From contig CAJNDS010000230.1 of the NCBI GenBank assembly GCA_905221605.1, positions 1-64,000 on the forward strand: a stretch of 64,000 nt of DNA. Reading direction: 5' to 3'. Source of the stretch: Symbiodinium natans. Taxonomy: Eukaryota > Sar > Dinophyceae > Suessiales > Symbiodiniaceae. Position numbers and translations under genes: made by a program. Below, one piece after another: positions 54,766 to 64,000 of this stretch; within the stretch, counting starts at the first letter, position 1; every line of letters begins with the position of its first letter. The notes below the pieces were generated by a model, which made no database searches, was not told the origin of the DNA, and was given only the letters and a program-made list of their open reading frames with translations.

Positions 54766-54960
54766 CTTGTTCTGCTCAGACTTAACATGCCTCAAGGCAT
54801 TCTGTGCTTTTCTACTGCACCCATTCACTGTACCTGGACACATGCTGTACACTCAACACCCTGGCCAACAGAGCCTGTGCTCGATTGCGCTGCAGTGCCC
54901 AACGTTCCCTTTGCCTCGACTCAAGCTGGCCCTTAAGGTTTCTCTTCGCTGAGAATTCTC
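54766..54960 (-). mobile_element. Fragment of a C-family 3' LTR and adjoining sequence
   Basis: 54766-54858 resembles the inner half of element C's LTR (GTTCTGCTCAGAC, CCCATTCACTGTACCTGGA, ACACATGCTGTACACT, ending CAACA) with about 10 percent differences. The next 100 bases loosely follow the sequence beside C's 3' LTR. The outer LTR half is missing. Confidence 0.7.
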
Positions 54961-55224
54961 AGCTTCAAAGGCCTTAATGTGATTGATTCAGCTACGTCTC
55001 TTGCCCGATTGGAACCGCGCGCAGCCTGCTTTAATGTCCATTGCCATAAACTGGTTGCGCGCCTAAAGCAAAAAATGGGCCTAAAGCCGAAATTCGGAAC
55101 AGCCACCACGCACAGAGCTCATACAGACAAGTCCGCCAGGCTCATCCGCAAAGCTCCGCAGCTCCAGGTGCATAATTGGCAAGTGAATGTGAAAAACATT
55201 TTAAGTGAAGGGAATGCAAAGAAA

Positions 55225-55440
55225 TTTTTAACACACACCTTCGCAAGCAGTGGTGCCTTGGACGCTTTGAGTTTAGGAAGATGGGCTGGTTTGTATAAGC
55301 AGCATTTTAGCAGGAATGGCATGGTCGTTCTTGCGAGAGATTGCAACTGAAGAGCGAGAGATTGCAAAGTTAAGAACACTGCAGTGCGATCAGGCGCTGC
55401 TTTCCAGATGGCATGTTTACATTTAGGAGCAGACAGAAGT
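55225..55440 (+). mobile_element. Fragment of a C-family 5' coding region
   Basis: Plus strand reads ASSGALDALSLGRW, then (after a deletion) bases for ILAGMAWSFLREIATEERE in shifted frames, and CTTTCCAGATGG near 55408. All match element C around residues 60-170 of its N-terminal membrane module. Orientation is opposite to the LTR fragment just to the left, so these are two separate or rearranged relics. Confidence 0.75.
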
Positions 55441-55495
55441 ACTAAAGACCGCATCGGAGCTGCAGCCGCCGAAACTTTGAGTTTTGAGTTGTCGC

Positions 55496-55700
55496 CGAAG
55501 CCGGAGTCCGACCGAAGTCCGAAGTTTCCGTCTAAGTCCGTTTGAGTCTTGAGTCGCGAGTCTGGGTCCGGATCCGGAATCCGGAGTCCGAGTCCGAGGC
55601 CCAGAAGTCCGGAGTCCGGAGCCGGAGTCCGGCTGGAGTTCGAGTCCGGAGTCCGGAGTCTGGAGTCCGGTCCGGAGTCCGGCGTCGTCCGGAGGTGGCA
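55496..55700. repeat. GAGTCCG satellite
   Basis: Repeats of GGAGTCCG/GAGTCCGGA, with long false frames in all phases. Confidence 0.9.
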
Positions 55701-55859
55701 CCGCAGGTGACGGTGACGCAGGTGGTGGGACGGGACGCTTGACTTGATCGACCGCCGCCGCCGCGGCCGGCGGCCAGCCTGCCAGCGGCCAGGCTGCGGC
55801 TGAGGCTGAGGCCTGAGGCGGCCTGAGGCCGCCTGAGGCGCTCTGAGCCGCGGCCTGGG

Positions 55860-56110
55860 CCTGGGCGGCCTGGCCATGGCCGCCATGGCCATGGCCGCCA
55901 TGGCCATGTGCCATGGGCCATGGGCCCCATGGGCCCCGTAACTGGCCATAACTCCCATGGGCCCATGATGCCCATGGCCCATGGGCCCCATGGGCCATGG
56001 AATTTCATCATGGAATGCCATGGATGCCATGGATGGATGGATGATGGATGGATGATGATGGATGATGGATGATGGCGATGGAGGCATGATGGAGGGCCAT
56101 CATGGTGGCA
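55860..56110. repeat. CCATGG palindromic satellite
   Basis: Dense GGCCATGG/CCATGGGCC palindromes followed by GGATGATGGAT steps. No gene. Confidence 0.85.
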
Positions 56111-56490
56111 TGGGCGGCATGGGCAGGGGCATGGAGTCATGACAGTCATGGAGTCATGGGAGTCGAGTCATGAGTCATGGCAGTCATGGCCATGGAGTCT
56201 ATCATGAAGTCATGGAATTCATGAATCATGGAGTCATCATGGCATCATGGAGTCTCATGCTCATGACGTGACATGGAGTCACGAGTCACGAGTCACGAGT
56301 CACGAGTCACGACAGTCACGAGTCACGAGTCAGGCCAGTCAGGCCGCAGGCCGCAGGCCAGGCAGTCATGGTCATGGCCATGGCCATGGCATGGCATGGA
56401 GTCATGAGTCATGAGTCATGAGTCATGGCATGGCATGGCCGTCATGGCCATGGCATCATCAGGCATCATCATGGCATCATGAGTCGTGAG
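56110..56490. repeat. GAGTCATG / GAGTCACG satellite
   Basis: Units GAGTCATG and GAGTCACG in tandem, complementary to the CATGACTC units at 56540-56670. Confidence 0.9.
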
Positions 56491-56495
56491 GCATC

Positions 56496-56860
56496 ATCCT
56501 ATGACTATGACTATGACTATGACTATGACTATGACTATGACTGATGACTCATGACTGATGACTGATGACTGATGACTAATGACTATGACTCGACTCACTC
56601 GACTCGACTCTATGACTCTATGAATGGCAATGACTCATGACTCATGACTCTTGTGACTCATGACTCATGACTCACTGACTGGCGGCTACGGTCTATAATC
56701 ATCTATAGAGTCTATGGCCTATGGCGTGACCAGTATGATTCGACTCGACTGTGACTGTGACTGTGACTGTGACTGTGACTGTGACTGTGACTGTGACTGT
56801 GACTGTGACTGTGACTGTGATTCTGACTGTGCTGTGACTGTGATATGATTCTGAATCAGA
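56496..56860. repeat. GACTAT, CATGACTC and GTGACT satellites
   Basis: (GACTAT) repeats about 56500-56545; GATGACTCATGACT-type units to 56670; then an almost pure (GTGACT) run of about 13 units near 56747-56822. Confidence 0.93.
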
Positions 56861-57440
56861 GATAATCAGAGTCTGAGTCTGAGTCAGAGTCTGAGTCTGA
56901 GCCTGGGGCCTGAGGCCTGAGGCCTGAGGTCCAGTCTGAGCCTGAGGCCTGGGCCTGAGGACTGACAGAGCACGGCCCCAGGCCCCAGGCCCAGGCCCAG
57001 GCCCAGGCGCTTGAAATTCGAATCATTTCATCTTATTCAGTTTTGCCTTGCTCTCGGTCTTGGTTCGTTCAACGAAGTTTTGTCAACAAGCAATCATCAT
57101 AGATCATGGCATCATGGACCATGGACCATGGATCAGGATCAGGGTGATCAGGGATCATGGATCGTGGATCATCAGATCAGATCAGATTCATCAGATCATC
57201 GATCATCTTTATAATTCATCGAATCGAAGTCGAAGCGACCGTCTGTCATCATCATCAATTCATCATCGACTCGACTGTCGACTCGACTCGACTCACTCGT
57301 CACTCGACCGGCTCGACTCGACGTCGATGATCAGAATCAGATTCAGATTCTATGAGCAGATCAGCGGCCAGCGACCGTCGATCATCAATCATCATCTATC
57401 ATCGTCATCGTCATCTACCATCATCGATGCAATCATCAAT
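56860..57440. repeat. CCTGAG, GATCATC and CGACTC low-complexity tracts
   Basis: CTGAGTCTGAG and GGCCTGAGG to about 57010; ATGGACCATGGATCA, then CATCATCGATCATC and GACTCGACTC to about 57440. No gene supported. Confidence 0.85.
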
Positions 57441-57479
57441 CATTACCACACTTGTGTCTTGAGGTTTGACTTGTGACTT

Positions 57480-57982
57480 GTGACTCGTGTTTTGGCATCG
57501 CTTTCGGGCCTTCGGGATTTTCGGGCCCCAGGCCCCAGGCCCCAGCCAGGAGGAGAGCCAAGGCCAAGTTACCGAGCCGACCGTGCAAGAGCCCTTCCGG
57601 GGCGATTAAAACACCATGCCGCGCCCCGATTTTCGGCAATGTCTTGCAGTCGAGGCCCGCTGGCAGGTCGATTTGCTACCACAGGTCGGGCAGAATCTCG
57701 TTTCGGAGTGTGCCCTGAGGATGGGCAACAAGGACTCTGCCACCAGGCTTGCCGCGCCCCAAATATCCGCAATTTCTTGCTCCTGGCCAGATCGAGGCCC
57801 TCCGGCAGGTCGATTTTTGCACCACACCACGGGTGGGAGAATATCGTTTCAAGTGTGCCCCGCGCTTGTGTTTTGCATCACTTTCAGGCCGATTGGGCTG
57901 CCAATGCAGAACCGGTGCCAAGACGCCGTCGAACTTACCGAGCCGACCGTCAAACAGTTTTCGGGGGGGTTTAGGGTTTAGG
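57480..57982. repeat. Diverged ~165-base tandem repeat ending in TTTAGGG
   Basis: Phrases CGAGGCCC(G/T)C(T/C)GGCAGGTCGATTT (57650 and 57791) and CCGAGCCGACCGT (57572 and 57937) mark decayed tandem copies, so the 164-codon frame across it is not called as a gene. It ends in TTTAGGGTTTAGG at 57970-57982, a short telomere-like sequence. Confidence 0.55.
57970..57982. repeat. Short telomere-like TTTAGGG sequence
   Basis: TTTAGGGTTTAGG, the reverse orientation of the CCCTAAA repeats at 1308-1350. Two units only, so it could be chance. Confidence 0.45.
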
Positions 57983-58423
57983 ATGAGCCACAGGGGACTT
58001 TGCCAAGAGGCTTGTTGTTCCGGCCCTCTGGCCCAAAAACACCATGCCCTCTGGGTGCTCTGTGATGCTCGCTTGTTTTTCCGTTTTTTTGTGAACTCAA
58101 AGGTATTCTAGCCCGTTGTTTTGGAAACGTTTTTCTTAGAATGCTTTCTGTAGTAGGGTTTCCTGTCCCCGGGGTTCCTTCCTTAACCCTTTCAGGCTTT
58201 CAGGGCATGCAGGGCGCCCTCGCCCCTTCACTTTTCTCCTGGGTTTGCCCCACTGCCTTGGAAGCACGTCCCTGACCCATAGGCAGTCCCGTCACCCAAC
58301 CCCGCAGCCCTGCGTCCTGCGTTGACGATCATCTTACCGCGCCGGCTTCAAGAGAATGTGGCACATGAACACAGCGCAGGGCATCACAGGGCAGCAACAT
58401 AGCAGCACAGCTTGTGATCAGAC
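57983..58423. other. Region before the small basic frame, no gene seen
   Basis: Mixed composition, no supported frame or repeat. Confidence 0.4.
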
Positions 58424-58783
58424 ATGTCATCGCTCATGACGGCCAATGAGAAGGCCCAGGTGCGCCGCCTGCTTGGGAAGCTGGCTTGCAGGCATCTCAA
58501 AAAGCAGTTCCCTGGCCATGCAGACCACGATGCCGACGAGGACGTGGAGGAGCAGATCCTGGCGGTTGTCAAGCGTGAGTTCTGCTTGGAGGTGCAGGAG
58601 CTTTCGAGCCAGGACCTCATCGGGCCGAAGGATGGCAAGAAGGAGAACAAGCCCAAGGCGGTGGCGGCCAAGAACAGTGTGAAGAAGAAGGACTTGAAGG
58701 TTACGCCGGATGCCAAGGAGCTTGCCGCTGCAGCAGGCCGCCAGTGGGCAGCTGCTTACAAGGCCAAGGGCCAAGGGCCATGA
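58424..58783 (+). CDS. Small basic hypothetical protein (119 codons)
   Basis: ATG 58424; a second ATG four codons later is equally possible. The family is not recognised. A helical first half with LLGKLACRHLKKQF and an acidic patch is followed by a Lys/Ala-rich basic tail (KKDLKVTP...). No membrane or zinc motif. The next 100 bases (58787-58890) repeat GCCATGAAGG, which would read Met-Lys-Ala/Gly repeats in another frame. The minus strand also has open frames here, so coding is likely but not sure. Confidence 0.45.
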   Translation: MSSLMTANEKAQVRRLLGKLACRHLKKQFPGHADHDADEDVEEQILAVVKREFCLEVQELSSQDLIGPKDGKKENKPKAVAAKNSVKKKDLKVTPDAKELAAAAGRQWAAAYKAKGQGP

Positions 58784-60119
58784 AGTGCCAGGCAAGGCCA
58801 TGAAAGGCCATGAAGGCGGCCGGCCATGAAGGCGCTGAAGGCTGAAGGCGCTGAAAGCCATGAAGGCTATGAAGCACTGAAGGCCGATGAGGGGCGCAGT
58901 TTTTGATCGCAACCGAGGAGTTTGAAAAGTGTGCCACGTGGTTGCTTCCCCCCAGACCCGGTTTGCCCGCCCTGACGCTTTAGGCCCTAAGTTTTTGGCT
59001 GGCCCTGCACCACCCTAAACACAAGGCGTGTGCCCTAAATACATTCGATATCGCCTGCCCAGCGGGGCAAGCAAAAGAGCACAAAGGCGGCCGGGGCGGC
59101 AAATGGCTCGCCGCTCAAGTCGATCTGGCAACCGCTGTGGTGCTGTGTGACCCGAAAACGGGAAAGACCCAAAACGCAAGAGACGTGCAACAATTAGACC
59201 CAGCCAGTGAACAAGCTGATCTAGAAACGAGATAGGTTTGCCCCCTTCCCCTGCTGCCTTGCAAGTGAGTGCGCAGTTCCTATAGGTCTGCGTATGATTC
59301 CGCGCTCGCTCTTTCAAGTTTGTAGGGGCTGGGGCGGGGGGTCGGGCGGCCGGGCGATTCGAGTAGGGCGGGTCAGGCGTCGGCGCCTCAGATCGTTTGC
59401 ACGCGTAGGAGTGTCCGGTAGGAGTGCAGGTAGTCGGTAGGTAGGTGGCAGGTGCCAGAGTTGCTCAGAAGGGTTTCCCGGTTTTTTTTTTTCGGACCTT
59501 GGGTGTTTGGTTTGGATTGCAAGTGAGTGTCTGACTGTCTGTGTGTTCAGGAGTGCCTTGTGTCACTTGTGATTTGTGTCTCCACCTCTCCGGGAGCCCT
59601 GGCCTGTGTGCACCCCAAACCCTTTCCTCTTGCAGCCCTGTGGCCTGTGCAGAACTCGTTTGCCAGGGAGCGCCGCGGCGGGACTGCGATGGACTCCAAG
59701 GCCTAGTTCGTTTCGCACCCTTCCCCCTTCCCCTCCTACCCTTGTCCACCTTCAACCCGACCCTCCCCCGCAGAACCTTGTGTTCAGCCTGCGCAGGAGG
59801 GTGCTGGAGTCTGCTAGAGGGGTGTGGGGTCTGGGGTTTGTGTAGGCCCTTCCCCGTTAGGGTTGATAGGCTGCCTTGCGTTCCCGGGAACCCCGGGCCC
59901 CTCGCTTCTGCGGCCAGGTACCTCGCTTTTCTGCGCGGCGCTGAGCTGGGCACTTTGAGCCTTGAGCCGCCACCGTTTGCAAGTGCTCTGCAGCAGAAAG
60001 GGTCCTCCTGCTGCATTGTAGCCACAAACCATTTCATTCTTTTTTTGCTTGAGACCTTCAGCTTTTGGAGAATCGCAGTTGCAGTTGGACACAGACAGGA
60101 ACTGCAGCCAGTGAGAACG
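58784..60119. other. Gap before the large right-hand frame
   Basis: GCCATGAAGG-type repeat to 58890, then mixed sequence with CCCTAAA-like steps (CCCTAAACACAAG, CCCTAAATACA near 59015-59040) and a C/T-rich tract at 59715-59765. From 59535 the plus strand is already open in the frame of the next gene but has no ATG until 60120. A 255-codon minus-strand frame here (59465-60232) is not supported by any recognised content. Confidence 0.45.
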
Positions 60120-63100
60120 ATGCAGTCGTGCACACATGTAATGCAAGCGCAGCATCTATTGCTTGTGCTGCTGGTTGTGCTTGAAGGCTTGAAGCCAACA
60201 CACTTTGCCAGGGCACGATTGGCATCAAACAATCAAACAAGCAGCCTAGGTACCACGCATCTACCTTCACCTTTCAGGACATGGATGTTCAGCGTTTCGA
60301 TTTTATTGCGAGAGTCCACAGTCCACAGCATCGCAATGGAAGCATGCCAAGCTGTCTGGCTCTTTGCGAGAGAAGGCCTGCAAAGCAAACTTGGCGTGGG
60401 CGGCACGAGCATCTCTCAGGACACCCGCTACTCAACTAAGTTGAAGCGTCAGCTGTTACAGGCGAACGTCTGCAATGTGTTGGGTCTGCAGCCTGTTGAG
60501 TCTCTATCCTTGTCCGATCCAGGGAAGGTCTGGCACGAGAGATTTGCTGGGTTTGATGGTCAGGTCCTGGGGCTTGCAGCGTTCAGGGCCACATCGTGCT
60601 TCAACATGTTGTCATGCCTTTCACCTGGGCAGCACTGCATACGTGAGTATTGGCTTTCAACCAAGCATGCCAGTGACCCGCTTCTCTTTTTGGAGTGTCT
60701 TGCCAGTGTGAGATTGCAGAAGCCAGTAAGTGTCCGCTCCATCAAACAATCAGCTGCGCCCACGAGTTTGCTTTTTGATTGCACCCCCTTCAGCGCAGAG
60801 AAGTTGTTGCAAGAGCCAGTTGCAGGTCAGGCACATGTGCTGGTCGCTGATGTTCTTAGGCAGTGGCGTGTGAACTTGAGACTGCGTTGGCCGAGCGATG
60901 CACTGAGACCAATGGTTTGCATGTCCATGCCAGCGCCCCATGCGTTCTTGCTGTCAGTGCGAGCATGGTCAAGCTACGCAATTCCGCTCGGTTCCGGGAA
61001 GGCTCGTGCTGGCATGGGTCTGCGGTTGCTGCAAGACATCATCAAACAAGTTGAGAGATCTGAGGAAGCAGGATTGGGGAACGTGGAGGATCTTGGGGCT
61101 TCCCAGGTCTTGCTGAATCCAGACACCCTGCAATCAATGGCTGATTTCATACGGAGAGCAGCCGAAGCCCTTCCAGATCTCAGGGTGGAAGCTGCTTCAC
61201 ATGTCGGCTTGTTGCAACGCGTCGTGGATGGCTTGATCCAAGATGCGCAGGTAACTTCACAAAAGGCTTTTGACCTGCAGCATATGGTGCATTGCTTGAT
61301 TGTGTGCGGATATTTGCAGAGTTCTTCGAACATGCTTGCATTGCTGCGCAGTGCCTTGCATGTGCTTGTGCGAGTGCCAGAACTGTCAGAGGCGCTGGAG
61401 GCAGACATCATGAAGCCTCATAAGCTGCCAGCGTCTGCTACTTTGTATCGGCACAGGCTGACTGTCCACATGGGGCTTTGTCGCTGGATAGCCAACGTTC
61501 AGCCTGCCCAAGTCTTCGTGGATGCCGAGGGCTTTTGCAGGTGGGCCACTGTGGATTCCAGTCCGCAAGGAGCTTGGGATTGGATGCTTGCAGGCTCCGC
61601 CGCTGTGGCCGGATCAAAATTAGTTCCCTGCTTGAGAGCTGCCAACTCTTTGATACTTTCAGGCCTGACTGAGGAGTCTTGGCAAGATGACGCGAATATT
61701 CGTCAGCAGCATAGCGACGCCAAGCTGTTGGCTGACCTCTTGTCCCTCGTGCAGGGCACACCCACTGCCATAGGTGCTGGCCGTGCCAGCTTGCAGCACA
61801 AAGTTCACGCCGTTGCTCACAGCGTCCGCCTCAGTGCCCCAAACTGGAAATGGACATGTCGCATCTTGAATGAAACGCTTTCTTGGACAGGAGATCTAGG
61901 AGTGGAGTCTGGAATTTCGTCTTTTCGGGGAAACGTCTGTAAACTCTTTGGGGATTGGGCTTTGGCAGAAGCATTTCCGGAAGATTTTGAAAAAAACGGC
62001 CCTTCCAACGAAGGCAGCGGAGTAGGCGGCAATGACCAGCAAGGCGGTGATTTTGCATGTGTGTTGCCACCTAGCATGCGCCATGACCCAGACCAGTCGC
62101 ACCAGAGGCAGGCAATCATGAGAGAGTTTAATCTTAATTTCGAGCGCAGTATCTATATCCCTGGCCCACTTCATATCTTGCACAACATCACAGAAGGCCT
62201 GCACAAGGTCATGGTGTGGTGGCAGCCGTTCCTTCTCCTCTTGACGCACGTGTGCCGTTTGTTGGGTCTGAAATGGAATCGAAACCGGCTTTTGGCCACA
62301 TGCTTCCTTGAAGCTCCGTGGAATGCTTTTGTGGACTTGTACCTTCACTTTGATGCAAGTGTCTATCAGGGACGTTGGGGCTCCGTGTTGCATGCCGTGG
62401 CAGAGCTTCTGCCACTGGAGCAGTCCCTGCGGGGCGCATGGTCGAAAGCCAAGTTTTGCTTGAATGGTCGTGCGCCTGACGCAGGAGGTGAGGCTGGAGC
62501 AGCATCGAAATCCAAGGGACTGGATGTCGAAAAGGTTGAGGAGGCCTGCCATTCACATGTTTTCTGGGCATATGCTCGAATGGTGAATGAGGTCGGGGAG
62601 AGCTTGGGCCACATGTCGTTCTGGGTGGAGTCCTGTCCATGCCACGGTCATGATGTCAGTCTGCGTGGCAAAGTCAAGCACCGCTTGGCAGGCTTGAGTG
62701 CTCGCATTGGCATGGCCACCTGTCCTTTGGCCAGCCGTCGCGCGCCTGAATGTGCAGCGGGCAGACTGCTCCAGATTGCCCGTGCAGGCTTCCAAGCTGG
62801 GCAGAATCAGCTTGTGCTTTCACCCAGTTTGGGTCCATGCTCTCCTGAAGAGCAGCAGCTTGTGCTGAGTGACTTCAGCCATGCACGCCGGTATTGCATG
62901 ATGCTTTGCACCTTAAAGTTTTCGCACTGGCAGCAGCTGCCATGGGTAGTGCTTGGCATTGCACACCACCAGCCAGACACTGCTCGCAGTTGCGCCAGGC
63001 AAGCTTTGCAACTATACAGAGCTGCGCCTTCCCAGCATAAGCTGGCCCAGTTGTTGTGTCACCCAGGAATCCCAGGACATGAGCAGATGTTGGCGTTTGT

Positions 63101-64000
63101 TGCCGGAGAACCCCTAGCAAGCCTACCATTGCTGGAGCAGTGGGCTGCCAAGTTCAAGTTTGTGCCCATGTCAGAACGTTGGATCGAGTCTCGCCATGCA
63201 TTGATCAAGCGCCAGTTGCGCAAGTGCACGCATGCATCTGCGCAGCATGTGGCCTTCATGGGGTGCCAGCCCATGCTTCGTTCTGTGCTCGAGCGCCCGC
63301 AAGAGTTCAATCGACTCGTGACATTGTGTGGCTTTACAAGAAATCCTGCCTTGGCCTTGAAGTCTGTAGGATTGCATTGGCACCCTGAAGTTCAAAAGTT
63401 GTTGCAAACTGATAAGAAAAACTTGTCACGCACTTATCGTCCTTGGGTCATAGAGCTACTGTACCATGTGGACAGAGCGACCTTGTTTCAGGAGCTGCCA
63501 GCTGATGGTGGCTACATTCCGGGCGATGATGATGGGGATGACGGCAGACCCCAGCCACCTCCTGACAGACTTGCGCTGCCTCCAGGTTCAGGTAGTTCAG
63601 GGAGTTCTGGGTCCCAAGGTCCTCCTAGTGCCATGTCTGATGGCAGAGGTGGAGCAGACGGTTCCGTGCAAGTTCAGGGTCCTGCCACCGCATCCCAGCC
63701 ATTCCAGCTAACAGGCTTGAACTCGTCAGGGGGAGGGTTGCATGACAGACTGTGGTGCAAGTATGCAGTCATGCACTTGCGTGAGCGCTTTGAGCAATCC
63801 GAGAAGCCCTCATGTCAGGTTCTTTGTTCTCTAGGGCCACGTCTGAAAGATTCGCTGCCTGAGGCTTTAAGAAGTTTGGATTGCCATTTGAACACCCCTC
63901 TGCCTTTGCAAGACACACAGCCCGCTGTGCAAGATTTCGACTTCAGAAGTGCGCACACATCGCAAAGTCGCAATGCCGTGGGTGTTGATGATGAAGCAGA
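60120..64000 (+). CDS. Large uncharacterised protein, 3' end beyond the window
   Basis: One plus-strand frame, open from 59535 and without a stop to the window edge. From ATG 60120 it gives at least 1,293 residues; other in-frame ATGs are 60141, 60285 and 60336. Starting at 60141 the N-terminus is LLLVLLVVL-rich, like a signal or anchor segment, but this may be untranslated and 60336 is a good alternative. Composition is even, with many Trp, His, Cys and Leu and no repeats. Landmarks from 60120: DSSPQG at 479-484, PGPLHILHN about 682-689, ERWIESRH at 1019-1026, then a Gly/Ser/Pro-rich linker. I remember similar sequences only as unnamed dinoflagellate proteins. DSSPQG and the later Glu/His motif could belong to an RNase-H-fold transposase, but no catalytic set can be assigned. 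Confidence 0.85.
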   Translation, partial: MQSCTHVMQAQHLLLVLLVVLEGLKPTHFARARLASNNQTSSLGTTHLPSPFRTWMFSVSILLRESTVHSIAMEACQAVWLFAREGLQSKLGVGGTSISQDTRYSTKLKRQLLQANVCNVLGLQPVESLSLSDPGKVWHERFAGFDGQVLGLAAFRATSCFNMLSCLSPGQHCIREYWLSTKHASDPLLFLECLASVRLQKPVSVRSIKQSAAPTSLLFDCTPFSAEKLLQEPVAGQAHVLVADVLRQWRVNLRLRWPSDALRPMVCMSMPAPHAFLLSVRAWSSYAIPLGSGKARAGMGLRLLQDIIKQVERSEEAGLGNVEDLGASQVLLNPDTLQSMADFIRRAAEALPDLRVEAASHVGLLQRVVDGLIQDAQVTSQKAFDLQHMVHCLIVCGYLQSSSNMLALLRSALHVLVRVPELSEALEADIMKPHKLPASATLYRHRLTVHMGLCRWIANVQPAQVFVDAEGFCRWATVDSSPQGAWDWMLAGSAAVAGSKLVPCLRAANSLILSGLTEESWQDDANIRQQHSDAKLLADLLSLVQGTPTAIGAGRASLQHKVHAVAHSVRLSAPNWKWTCRILNETLSWTGDLGVESGISSFRGNVCKLFGDWALAEAFPEDFEKNGPSNEGSGVGGNDQQGGDFACVLPPSMRHDPDQSHQRQAIMREFNLNFERSIYIPGPLHILHNITEGLHKVMVWWQPFLLLLTHVCRLLGLKWNRNRLLATCFLEAPWNAFVDLYLHFDASVYQGRWGSVLHAVAELLPLEQSLRGAWSKAKFCLNGRAPDAGGEAGAASKSKGLDVEKVEEACHSHVFWAYARMVNEVGESLGHMSFWVESCPCHGHDVSLRGKVKHRLAGLSARIGMATCPLASRRAPECAAGRLLQIARAGFQAGQNQLVLSPSLGPCSPEEQQLVLSDFSHARRYCMMLCTLKFSHWQQLPWVVLGIAHHQPDTARSCARQALQLYRAAPSQHKLAQLLCHPGIPGHEQMLAFVAGEPLASLPLLEQWAAKFKFVPMSERWIESRHALIKRQLRKCTHASAQHVAFMGCQPMLRSVLERPQEFNRLVTLCGFTRNPALALKSVGLHWHPEVQKLLQTDKKNLSRTYRPWVIELLYHVDRATLFQELPADGGYIPGDDDGDDGRPQPPPDRLALPPGSGSSGSSGSQGPPSAMSDGRGGADGSVQVQGPATASQPFQLTGLNSSGGGLHDRLWCKYAVMHLRERFEQSEKPSCQVLCSLGPRLKDSLPEALRSLDCHLNTPLPLQDTQPAVQDFDFRSAHTSQSRNAVGVDDEA

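Noticed and set aside
56496-56860. CRISPR array
   Set aside because: The repeats are continuous short satellites with no unique spacers, in a eukaryotic setting.
57480-57974. Plus-strand 164-codon frame
   Set aside because: It spans decayed tandem repeat copies whose frames do not agree.
59465-60232. Minus-strand 255-codon frame
   Set aside because: No recognised content, Ser/Thr/Cys-rich mixture, and it overlaps the open plus-strand frame that leads into the large gene.

Overview
The window looks like nuclear DNA of a dinoflagellate, most likely of the Symbiodinium group. The reasons are: Ty1/copia and tyrosine-recombinase (DIRS/PAT-like) retrotransposons whose Gag regions are rich in Gly-Lys; relics of a GC-rich non-LTR reverse transcriptase with an FLDD box; internal TTTAGGG-type telomere-like repeats; a eukaryotic tRNA-Ser and selenocysteine tRNA pair; and long open frames of unknown type. 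No bacterial operons, Shine-Dalgarno sites or CRISPR arrays are seen. The assignment rests on remembered family traits, not on a search.

Layout. 1-7.6 kb is repeats only: AT-rich GAAATTAAA arrays, telomere-like CCCTAAA repeats, and a decayed array of roughly 30-base units. 7.7-11.0 kb holds decayed coding sequence of unknown type. 11.9-12.85 kb (+) and 31.7-32.6 kb (-) are pieces of one scrambled non-LTR reverse transcriptase relic. The relic is split by element A (12,863-31,654, minus strand), a Ty1/copia retrotransposon with 372-base LTRs that look identical, a primer-binding site, a polypurine tract and a 7-9 base target duplication. Element B (18,591-27,486, minus strand) sits inside A's pol gene. 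B is a tyrosine-recombinase retrotransposon with split direct repeats and no target duplication, and removing it restores A's reading frame. B encodes, in order, a tyrosine recombinase, Gag, and a polyprotein with a cytosine-methyltransferase-like region, a 2OG-Fe(II)-oxygenase-like region, reverse transcriptase and RNase H.

32.6-34.5 kb is an AT-rich non-coding island. It is followed by tRNA-Ser(AGA) and tRNA-Sec(TCA). Element C (35,289-46,208, minus strand) lies 220 bases past tRNA-Sec. It is a second Ty1/copia element with 200-base LTRs and a 5-base duplication (TTGTA). Its Gag carries an N-terminal module with about four membrane segments. After RNase H its Pol continues into a membrane segment, a long charged coiled coil and a Trp-rich tail. 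This is the most unusual architecture in the window.

46.9-50.85 kb (+) is a decayed relative of B, with a recombinase pseudogene then Gag in the same unusual order. It is cut off by a D-E-E-D duplication (50.85-54.77 kb). 54.77-55.44 kb carries two fragments of C-family elements. 55.5-57.5 kb is low-complexity satellite, and 57.5-58.0 kb a diverged tandem repeat ending in TTTAGGG. 58.4 kb has a small basic open frame. From 60,120 a single frame (open from 59,535) runs without a stop off the right edge: at least 1,293 codons of a large uncharacterised protein.

Apart from the two tRNAs, the small frame and the large right-hand frame, nearly everything recognisable is mobile. Order of events: the non-LTR relic decayed, A inserted into it, and B then inserted into A. 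C is also young, with one LTR mismatch noticed in 200 bases.
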